Assembly (NCBI GenBank): GCA_027488055.1
Contig: JAIYCK010000280.1
Span: 1-8,757 of the forward strand
Direction: 5' to 3'
DNA from: Flavobacteriales bacterium
GTDB taxonomy: Bacteria; Bacteroidota; Bacteroidia; Flavobacteriales_D; Sanyastnellaceae
Length of the DNA stretch: 8,757 nucleotides
Positions 1-4,790 of the stretch are shown here, in pieces; position 1 is the first letter of the stretch, and each line of letters starts with the position of its first letter. Below the pieces are notes generated by a model. It was not told where the DNA came from. It saw nothing but the letters and a program-made list of their open reading frames with translations, and ran no database searches. Both the position numbers and the translations under genes were made by a program.

Positions 1-471
1 ACCGCAGCAGAAGAAGCGACTTATTTGGCCAAACTCTGCAAACAAGTATATATGTTGGTGCGCGGCGACAAAATGCGCGCGTCCAAAGCGATGCAGCACC
101 GAGTGACCACCACTCCGAACATTGAGGTATTGTGGAATACAGAAACGGTAGATCTTTTGGGAGATCAGGGCGTAGAGGCGGTTTTGGTGAAGAACCGTGT
201 AACCTCTGAAGAGCGCACCCTCAAAGCCACTGGCTTTTTTGTTGCAATTGGTCATACACCCAATACAGCGGTATTCAAGCCGTTCATCGATATGGATGAA
301 ACCGGTTACATTCTCAATGTGCCAGGCTCGTCCAAAACCAATGTGGAAGGCGTTTTCGTAGCGGGTGATGCTGCGGATAAAACCTACCGTCAGGCCATCA
401 CTGCAGCCGGTACAGGTTGTATGGCGGCTTTGGATGCGGAGCGTTATCTTGCAGCCAAAGGAATTCATTGA
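1..471 (+). CDS. trxB: Thioredoxin reductase, C-terminal part (5' end outside window)
   Basis: Low-molecular-weight thioredoxin reductase: a cytoplasmic FAD enzyme that passes electrons from NADPH to thioredoxin. About 156 residues are visible, roughly half of a normal protein of about 315. The frame is open from base 1 and opens with TAAEEATYLA, the continuation of the GGGD(S/T)A NADPH-binding motif. The pyridine-nucleotide segment follows (VYMLVRGDKMRASKAM, about bases 46-93), then the C-terminal FAD motif GVFVAGDAADKTYRQA (about 349-396), where the Asp contacts FAD ribitol and the RQ-A-AGTG stretch is typical of TrxR. In this family the redox CxxC lies just before the GGGD motif, so it is outside the window. 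In the HRRxxxR-type motif that binds the 2'-phosphate of NADPH, this protein reads VRGDKMR, with Gly at the second basic position (bases 64-66). The TGA stop shares its last base with the next gene's ATG. Identity is near certain. Confidence 0.94.
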   Translation, partial: TAAEEATYLAKLCKQVYMLVRGDKMRASKAMQHRVTTTPNIEVLWNTETVDLLGDQGVEAVLVKNRVTSEERTLKATGFFVAIGHTPNTAVFKPFIDMDETGYILNVPGSSKTNVEGVFVAGDAADKTYRQAITAAGTGCMAALDAERYLAAKGIH

Positions 472-1316
472 TGAACACACACCTACGCACATATTTTTTG
501 GGAAAGTCAATCGAGCGATTGGCTTTTCTTTTTTTACTGCCCACCTTGTTGTCAGGCACTTGTCAAACACCTATTGCACCTGCCGTTTCGGTGGATTTAC
601 CTCAAGGTCCTGTTGAGCAAGAACAAGCCATTGTCACAAAGCAAAACCAACACGATAGTATCCCAGTAAAAATATATAGCAAAGAAGATCTGCTCGGTCG
701 TTTTGAGCCTTCCAAACATCCTGATTTTACAGTGATACAAAAGGAGCATACTGGCAAATCTGGGATTTATATGCAGAAGGAGGCCTATGATGCGTTTCAA
801 CGCATGTGTGCAGCGGCCAAGAAGGATGGGATTTCAATGGTCATTATTTCGGCCACACGGAATTTTGATTACCAAAAAGGCATTTGGGAAAAAAAATGGC
901 TGCGCGAAAAATACAAGGGCATGAGTGAGCGCGACAAAGTAGCCGACATTCTAAAATACAGCAGCATGCCAGGTACAAGCCGCCACCACTGGGGCACCGA
1001 CGTGGATTTTAATTCGGTGGAATTAAGTTATTGGGAAAGTGGAGCGGGAGCCAAGCTATACACGTGGCTGGTGGCGCACGCCTCGGAATTTGGATACGCT
1101 CAAACCTATACGAAAAAGGCCGCAGGTCGCACAGGTTATGAAGAAGAAAAGTGGCATTGGAGCTATATGCCGATTGCGATGGAGATGCATCGTCAATATA
1201 GAACTACCATACAATATCAGGATATTTCGGGATTCTCAGGGTGCAAAGAAGCGGCCAACGTCAACGTGTTTGAGACCTACGTGGATGGCATTGCACCTGA
1301 CTTATTGCCTGAATAA
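471..1316 (+). CDS. Exported M15-family (VanY-type) D-alanyl-D-alanine carboxypeptidase
   Basis: A predicted zinc carboxypeptidase of 281 residues that would trim the terminal D-Ala from peptidoglycan stem peptides in the periplasm. The start at 471 (TGATG overlap with trxB) is preferred because it puts a basic segment and a hydrophobic core (LAFLFLLPTLLSG, residues 17-29) at the N terminus. An in-frame ATG at 417 would add 18 residues encoded inside trxB. Cys31 follows the core, but S-G-T is a poor lipobox, so lipoprotein status is uncertain. The M15B signature is clear: SATR (about 126-129), then S170-x-H172-x-x-G175-x-x-x-D179 (first zinc ligands His and Asp), and E226-x-W-H229 with the catalytic Glu and third zinc ligand. 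The SRHHWGTDVDF form is a recognisable subgroup. The stop/start overlap suggests translational coupling to trxB. Substrate specificity (D,D or L,D) cannot be settled from sequence. Confidence 0.88.
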   Translation: MNTHLRTYFLGKSIERLAFLFLLPTLLSGTCQTPIAPAVSVDLPQGPVEQEQAIVTKQNQHDSIPVKIYSKEDLLGRFEPSKHPDFTVIQKEHTGKSGIYMQKEAYDAFQRMCAAAKKDGISMVIISATRNFDYQKGIWEKKWLREKYKGMSERDKVADILKYSSMPGTSRHHWGTDVDFNSVELSYWESGAGAKLYTWLVAHASEFGYAQTYTKKAAGRTGYEEEKWHWSYMPIAMEMHRQYRTTIQYQDISGFSGCKEAANVNVFETYVDGIAPDLLPE

Positions 1317-1412
1317 GATGGAGTTATTTGCGCAGTAACCGTCGTTTCAACTGAACTCATTGCGGTGTGTTTTTGCATAGTCTGAGCCACTTGTTATCTT
1401 TTTTATGGACAT

Positions 1413-1442
1413 AAAAAAAACTGCCTCTTTCGAAGCAGTTTT
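1413..1442 (-). terminator. Intrinsic terminator downstream of tRNA-His
   Basis: Read on the minus strand, CTGCTTC-GAAA-GAGGCAG forms a 7-bp stem (one G-U pair) closed by a GAAA tetraloop (1421-1438), preceded by AAAA and followed by eight T residues (1420-1413). It begins 11 bases after the tRNA 3' end. On the plus strand the stem has a C-A mismatch and only four T residues follow, so it is chiefly a minus-strand terminator. It could still weakly limit read-through from the carboxypeptidase gene. Confidence 0.85.
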
Positions 1443-1449
1443 CACGATG

Positions 1450-1523
1450 GGTGATCGATGGGGTTCGAACCCACGACAACCAGAACCACAAACTGGGACT
1501 CTACCAACTGAGCTACGACCACC
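1450..1523 (-). tRNA. tRNA-His (anticodon GTG)
   Basis: A full cloverleaf folds on the minus strand. The acceptor GTGGTCG (1522-1516) pairs with CGATCAC (1457-1451) with one G-U pair. The D arm is GCTC/GAGT, the anticodon GTG lies at 1489-1487 in the loop TTGTGGT, and the T arm is GTGGG-TTCGAAC-CCCAT. The histidine identity elements are both encoded: the extra G at -1 (complement of base 1523) opposite discriminator C73 (complement of 1450). The 3' CCA is not encoded, since the next genomic bases on that strand are CAT, so it must be added after transcription. The outermost loop-closing pair of the anticodon stem (31-39) is U-U instead of a Watson-Crick pair; the other four pairs are intact. 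A promoter-like motif lies upstream and a strong terminator downstream, so this is probably a single-gene unit. Confidence 0.96.
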
Positions 1524-1529
1524 GTGTTA

Positions 1530-1547
1530 CCCAAAACTTCTTTTGGG
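1530..1547 (-). promoter_or_regulatory. Hairpin in the 5' leader of pre-tRNA-His
   Basis: CCCAAAA and TTTTGGG form a perfect 7-bp inverted repeat with a 4-base loop (GAAG on the minus strand). The repeat lies 6 bases upstream of the tRNA G-1. If the promoter motif at 1552-1559 is used, transcription would start within a few bases of the hairpin's 5' side, placing it at the very 5' end of the precursor. No T-run follows on either strand, so it is not a canonical terminator. It could guide leader folding for RNase P or be a protein-binding dyad. Function is inferred; the dyad itself is plain. Confidence 0.5.
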
Positions 1548-1572
1548 AGTGCAAATAAACTAACTTTATTTG
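1543..1572 (+). promoter_or_regulatory. Putative promoter for the glycosyltransferase gene
   Basis: On the plus strand TTG (1543-1545) is followed after 19 bases by TTTATTTG (1565-1572), the same near-consensus -7 element as on the opposite strand. A start near 1578 would give a leader of about 160 bases before the ATG at 1741. I saw no better promoter nearer the gene; TATTCTTG at 1712-1719 is close to the -7 consensus but has no TTG at the right distance. The motif is AT-rich and degenerate, so chance remains possible. Confidence 0.4.
1552..1572. repeat. Perfect 8-bp inverted repeat joining two divergent -7 boxes
   Basis: CAAATAAA (1552-1559) and TTTATTTG (1565-1572) are exact reverse complements separated by CTAAC. 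Each arm is also the -7 element of one of the two proposed divergent promoters. RNA polymerase bound on one strand would therefore occlude the other, and a single dimeric regulator could cover both. Confidence 0.6.
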
Positions 1573-1582
1573 AGTTTTGCAA
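1552..1582 (-). promoter_or_regulatory. Putative Bacteroidota-type promoter for tRNA-His
   Basis: On the minus strand TTG (1582-1580) is followed after 20 bases by TTTATTTG (1559-1552). This matches the known Bacteroidota pattern of TTG near -33 and TAnnTTTG near -7, with one mismatch (T for A at the second position). A start near 1545-1550 would give a leader of roughly 25 bases before the tRNA. Confidence 0.5.
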
Positions 1583-1595
1583 CTGAATTTTGATG

Positions 1596-1608
1596 GAATT
1601 GTCAATTC
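1596..1608. repeat. 13-bp near-perfect palindrome in the glycosyltransferase leader
   Basis: GAATTG and CAATTC flank a single T. The site falls about 20 bases downstream of the proposed plus-strand start, a position where an operator could act. In AT-rich sequence a 6-bp half-site dyad can arise by chance, and no regulator is encoded nearby. Confidence 0.3.
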
Positions 1609-1740
1609 TTCGCCTTTGTAGGCGGAAATCAGCTGGTTGCAGTACAGTTTGGAGTGGGCAGATCTCTGCACGATGCAGGGCTGGTTCGTTTCATTATTTC
1701 CGATCCCGTTGTATTCTTGCATTCATTAAGTCCCTTTGAC

Positions 1741-2874
1741 ATGCGTATTTTGATGACATCCTCGTGGTTTCCGTCGCGCAAGCACTCCACTTTGGGCAAT
1801 TTCGTGCAGCGCCACATCGAGGCCATTGCTACGATGCACGAGGTGGTTGTGCTGGTGTGGTTTCGCTTGGACCAAGGTGAGGGCATCGAAGTGGTTAAAT
1901 CAGCGGAAAATGGAGTCACCATTTACCGCGTATATTCAGCACACCGCAAATGGCAATGGTGGAAGGCCAACGCCGCATTGGGAGCTGGATGGGCAGCAAT
2001 AAATCAAGATGGGATTGGCTCCTTTGATGTGGTGCACCACCATGTCACTTTTCCGATTGGGATTCAAGCGGCTGTGTTGGCCGATGAAATCAAAGCGCCT
2101 TTGGTGGTCACTGAGCATTGGACCATCTACAATAAACAAGTGCGGCGCGATCAACCTATTGGTTTGAAGCGGCTCTCCATGCGCGTATTGGTGCAGGCCA
2201 AGGTGATTTGCCCCGTTTCTGAGGATCTGGCTGCAACCATGCAGGCATATGGCCTTGCCGGCAATTATCAAGTGATACCCAACGTGGTAGATACGGAGGC
2301 CTTTCAAATTGGCACGCCAGCAAACGGATTTCATTTTTTGCACATCAGTAGTTTGGATGATCGCCACAAGAACATCAGTGGTATTTTATTGGCTTGGTCT
2401 GAAGTATGTTCAAAAATACCCGGTGCAGTGCTGCATATTGGCGGTGATGGCCCGCATCTCCATTGGTCGGACGTGGCCATGCGCATGGGGATCCCGGCAG
2501 AGTCGATTGAATTTTTTGGACAGTGTTCGGTAGCGGAGGTGGCTCAACGCATGCGTCAAGCACACTGTTTGGTGATGTTCTCTCGCTTTGAGAATTTACC
2601 CGTCGTGATTGTGGAAGCGATGGCTGCGGGTTTACCCATTATTACCAGCGATGTGGGCGGCATATCCGAGCATGTTCACAAAGAGCGCGGGATGCTGGTG
2701 CAATCAGAGCACGAGGATGAATTGCAGGCGGCTTTATTGTCCATGCCGGCACTTTGGTCTACATATGATCGACAACGGATTCGCGCATACGCACAAAAAC
2801 ACTTTAGCAGGGAATCCGTTGCTCGGCAGTACGATGCAGTTTATCGGGCTGCAATAGGAAATGGGAAGGACTAA
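1741..2874 (+). CDS. Family 4 (GT-B fold) glycosyltransferase
   Basis: A 377-residue retaining glycosyltransferase expected to move a sugar from a nucleotide-sugar donor to a cell-surface glycan or lipid acceptor at the cytoplasmic membrane face. The start at 1741 is chosen because MRILMTSSWFPS begins the first beta strand of the GT-B fold; the open frame runs further upstream but that part reads as unrelated sequence. The N-terminal domain contains HHHVTFPIG and VVTEHW; the link NVVDTEAF precedes the C-terminal donor domain. There, ISSLDDRHKN is the usual start of the Glycos_transf_1 region, IGGDG follows, and E284-x7-E292 (ENLPVVIVE) is the E-x7-E donor-binding motif, continuing as AMAAGLPIITSDVGG. 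Length is normal for the family. It stands alone, not in a polysaccharide cluster, so donor and acceptor are unknown. Its TAA overlaps the stop of the convergent Nudix gene. Confidence 0.9.
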   Translation: MRILMTSSWFPSRKHSTLGNFVQRHIEAIATMHEVVVLVWFRLDQGEGIEVVKSAENGVTIYRVYSAHRKWQWWKANAALGAGWAAINQDGIGSFDVVHHHVTFPIGIQAAVLADEIKAPLVVTEHWTIYNKQVRRDQPIGLKRLSMRVLVQAKVICPVSEDLAATMQAYGLAGNYQVIPNVVDTEAFQIGTPANGFHFLHISSLDDRHKNISGILLAWSEVCSKIPGAVLHIGGDGPHLHWSDVAMRMGIPAESIEFFGQCSVAEVAQRMRQAHCLVMFSRFENLPVVIVEAMAAGLPIITSDVGGISEHVHKERGMLVQSEHEDELQAALLSMPALWSTYDRQRIRAYAQKHFSRESVARQYDAVYRAAIGNGKD

Positions 2875-3536
2875 AATCCACCATCGATATCAATTTCCGA
2901 AATTCGCTGGCCGTCTAAGAAATCAGATGTATGCTTCAAAACTTCAATTACACTGGGATAGGTGTTCTTACGGACGTCGTCTGTTTCGTTCAATCCAAGC
3001 CATTTCACCTCCGTTATGCCTTCGATTGCTTGCGGTGTGAGTGTGGCATTGCCATCGTGGCGCATGATGTACCAGGTAGTCGCTTTCAGCATCGGATGAC
3101 CGTTTTGCAGGTATGTATGCCAGGTAGTGCATAAATGTTGCTCGAGATGGAGATTAGCGATGCCGCATTCCTCTTCAACCTCGCGCAGGGCGCCTTCTTG
3201 CACCGATTCGTCGTCCTCCACCTTGCCTTTGGGTAAATCCCATTTATCGAGTCGGTAGATGAAGAGCATCTGATTGTGAGGGTTGAGTACCACGCCACCG
3301 GCCGCCTGCACAAATTCGAATTGCGTGCTGAAATAGGTCCATGCGGCCGCCACATCGTCACAGGCCATAATCACCGATCGAGCTCCGCGGTGCAGCGCGT
3401 TTTCGATGAGCATGGTATCCATTTTTCCTTTGCTGATAACTAATTCAGCTCCTTTATCGACAAGGGTTTCAGCGATTTTGTGATGTGCAAAAATCACTGG
3501 TCTATGGGCGAAGTATACTTTGTATTTTTGTGGCAT
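2871..3536 (-). CDS. Nudix hydrolase with an N-terminal extension
   Basis: A 221-residue cytoplasmic Nudix protein that would hydrolyse a nucleoside-diphosphate-linked compound. The Nudix box is complete at residues 104-126: G104-x5-E110-x7-R118-E119-V-x-E122-E123-x-G125-I126, the exact GX5EX7REUXEEXGU pattern, with AAGGVVLN (78-85) and WDLPKGK (99-105) before it as in typical Nudix folds. About 75 residues (MPQKYKVYF to about Phe75) precede the Nudix fold. They contain alternating hydrophobic segments (VYFAHRPVIF, ARSVIMACDDVAAAW) and appear to be an extra domain I cannot name. The Nudix box does not identify the substrate. The ATG lies one base from the pyrE ATG on the other strand, which hints at, but does not prove, a nucleotide-related role. 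The 3' stop overlaps the glycosyltransferase stop. Confidence 0.9.
   Translation of the reverse strand: MPQKYKVYFAHRPVIFAHHKIAETLVDKGAELVISKGKMDTMLIENALHRGARSVIMACDDVAAAWTYFSTQFEFVQAAGGVVLNPHNQMLFIYRLDKWDLPKGKVEDDESVQEGALREVEEECGIANLHLEQHLCTTWHTYLQNGHPMLKATTWYIMRHDGNATLTPQAIEGITEVKWLGLNETDDVRKNTYPSVIEVLKHTSDFLDGQRISEIDIDGGF
3523..3530 (+). promoter_or_regulatory. Possible -7 promoter element of pyrE inside the Nudix coding region
   Basis: TATTTTTG is an exact match to the Bacteroidota TAnnTTTG -7 element and ends 7 bases before the pyrE ATG at 3538. Transcription from it would start at or within a few bases of that ATG, giving a leaderless or nearly leaderless mRNA. The -33 TTG is not well placed: the closest candidate is CTG at 3497-3499, 23 bases away. 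A promoter further inside the Nudix gene is therefore also possible. Confidence 0.35.
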
Positions 3537-3537
3537 G

Positions 3538-4200
3538 ATGAATTATGAACGCGCACTAAAGGTAGCGGAATTTTTGTTGCAAATTAAGGCTGTTGAATTA
3601 AAGCCTGAAACTCCCTTCACATGGGCATCTGGATTGAAGTCACCCATTTACTGTGACAACCGCAAGACATTGTCATATCCAGCGGTTCGCACTTTTCTGC
3701 GCCAACAATTTGTGGAGGCCATTCAAGAGAATTTTGGCAAACCAGATGTGATCGCAGGTGTAGCCACAGGAGGCATAGCTATTGGAGCTTTGGTGGCCGA
3801 AGCGATGGGATTGCCCTTTGTGTATGTGCGTTCTGAGGCGAAGAAACATGGACTTGGCAATCAAGTAGAGGGTGTTTTGGAACCCGATCAAAAAGTAGTT
3901 GTCATCGAGGATTTGATCTCCACCGGTGGCAGCAGTTTGAATGCTGTGGCGGCTTTGGAATCGGCAGGTGCCAATGTCTTGGGGATGGTGGCCATCTTTA
4001 CCTATGGGTTCCAACGTGCTACCGATGCATTCGATGCAGCCAATTGCAAGTTGAATACATTGTCCAATTATGATGCATTGCTGAAATACGCATCACAAGG
4101 CAATGCCATCAGCCAGCAGCAATTGCAAACCCTACAAAGCTGGAAAAGCGATCCGCAAAAATGGTCGGAGAATTTTGTCGCTAGCGACTTGAACGCATAA
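3538..4200 (+). CDS. pyrE: Orotate phosphoribosyltransferase
   Basis: A 220-residue cytoplasmic enzyme of de novo pyrimidine synthesis that joins orotate to PRPP to give OMP and pyrophosphate. Numbered from the ATG at 3538, the catalytic flexible loop K102-K103-H104-G105 and the PRPP-binding signature VVVIEDLISTGGS are present, with the acidic pair E124-D125 and T129-G130-G131. The N-terminal FTWASGLKSPIYCDNRKTLSYP is the conserved orotate/PRPP region of this family, and GVATGGIAIGALVAEAMGLPFVYVRSEAK is the usual core. Starts at 3535 and 3538 are both in frame and adjacent; 3538 gives MNYERALKVAEFL and is preferred. A start at 3520 would run through the -7-like motif. The gene is divergent from the Nudix gene with no intergenic space and is followed after 29 bases by the SRPBCC gene, probably in the same transcript. 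No pyrimidine attenuator is visible. Confidence 0.96.
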   Translation: MNYERALKVAEFLLQIKAVELKPETPFTWASGLKSPIYCDNRKTLSYPAVRTFLRQQFVEAIQENFGKPDVIAGVATGGIAIGALVAEAMGLPFVYVRSEAKKHGLGNQVEGVLEPDQKVVVIEDLISTGGSSLNAVAALESAGANVLGMVAIFTYGFQRATDAFDAANCKLNTLSNYDALLKYASQGNAISQQQLQTLQSWKSDPQKWSENFVASDLNA

Positions 4201-4229
4201 ATTGATATACGATAAACAACTGAACCAAC

Positions 4230-4631
4230 ATGACTGAGATAGAGAGCAAGAAAGTAGTGGTGCCTGCGCCAACAGACAAAGTATACGCATTTTTATGCGA
4301 CATGAATAACATTGAAAAATTGTTACCAGCTGGCAAATACAGCGATTGGAAGAGCGATGAAAAGTCGTGCTCGTTCAAAATCCAGGGGGCCTACACGATT
4401 GTACTCAACTTTGTCGACGCCACGCCGCATAGCCAAATCCGTTATGTTTCGGGCGATGGATCTCCGTTTTCTTTTTCGTTGACCACCTTTTTGAGCGCCG
4501 AAGGCGATGGAACAAGTGGATATATGAAATGCGACGCGGATATCAATCCATTTTTAAAAATGGTGGTGCAAGGTCCGTTGAAGAATTTGTTTGATTACAT
4601 GGCAGAGAAGTTGACTGAGCATGTGGCATAA
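4230..4631 (+). CDS. SRPBCC-fold (START/Bet v1-like) small protein
   Basis: A 133-residue soluble protein with no signal peptide or membrane segment. The opening ESKKVVVPAPTDKVYAFLCDMNNIEKLLPAG is characteristic of SRPBCC helix-grip proteins: a first beta strand followed by the APxxxVxxFLxDxxNxxxLLP helix pair. Alternating strands follow (CSFKIQGAYTIVLNF, SQIRYVSGDG, FSFSLTTFLSAE, SGYMKCDADI), then a long C-terminal helix (LKMVVQGPLKNLFDYMAEKLTEHV) that would close the hydrophobic pocket. Members of this fold bind lipids or other hydrophobic ligands, but the ligand cannot be read from sequence. It lies 29 bases after pyrE with no promoter motif between, so cotranscription is likely. From memory this pairing recurs in Bacteroidota, but the reason is unknown to me. 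Fold assignment is firm; function is open. Confidence 0.83.
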   Translation: MTEIESKKVVVPAPTDKVYAFLCDMNNIEKLLPAGKYSDWKSDEKSCSFKIQGAYTIVLNFVDATPHSQIRYVSGDGSPFSFSLTTFLSAEGDGTSGYMKCDADINPFLKMVVQGPLKNLFDYMAEKLTEHVA

Positions 4632-4646
4632 CGGTATGGAAAATTT

Positions 4647-4666
4647 TGCCGAATGAACATTCGGTA
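4647..4666. other. Hairpin downstream of the pyrE-SRPBCC unit
   Basis: CCGAATG (4649-4655) and CATTCGG (4658-4664) are perfect reverse complements around AA, extendable by a G-U and a T-A pair. The sequence after it (ATTTGCCTTATT) is only modestly T-rich, so it is a weak terminator candidate for the plus-strand operon. The rest of the 4632-4790 gap between convergent genes has a second short dyad (ATTCGA and TCGAAT, 4765-4781) and a T-rich run at 4747-4758, but no gene that I can see. Confidence 0.35.
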
Positions 4667-4790
4667 TTTGCCTTATTAGGTGAAGGGATTCGCCGAAGGT
4701 AGTCCGTCTTGCAACATCGCCATATTAAGAGATTCAGCGATTACAATTTTTTCTTTTTAAGAATATTCGAAATCATCGAATGTATAATGC

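Noticed and set aside
417..470. Upstream ATG extending the carboxypeptidase into trxB
   Set aside because: It would add 18 residues encoded within the conserved trxB C terminus and push the signal peptide inward; the ATG at 471 fits better.
1654..1740. Upstream ATG extending the glycosyltransferase by 29 residues
   Set aside because: The extra residues do not resemble the family, and the fold starts exactly at MRILMTSSWFPS.
1936..2367. 143-codon minus-strand open frame inside the glycosyltransferase
   Set aside because: It lies fully within a well-supported gene, its product has no recognisable motif, and it reads like antisense of GT-B coding sequence.
3523..3600. Promoter for the Nudix gene inside pyrE (minus-strand TACCTTTA and TTAATTTG)
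   Set aside because: Both are one mismatch from the -7 consensus, but I found no TTG at the usual distance upstream of TACCTTTA and could not choose between them, so I did not list a feature.
4747..4781. T-rich run followed by an ATTCGA/TCGAAT dyad as an intrinsic terminator
   Set aside because: On the plus strand the T residues come before the hairpin, not after it, and on the minus strand the hairpin is followed by an A-rich run, so neither strand has the right order.
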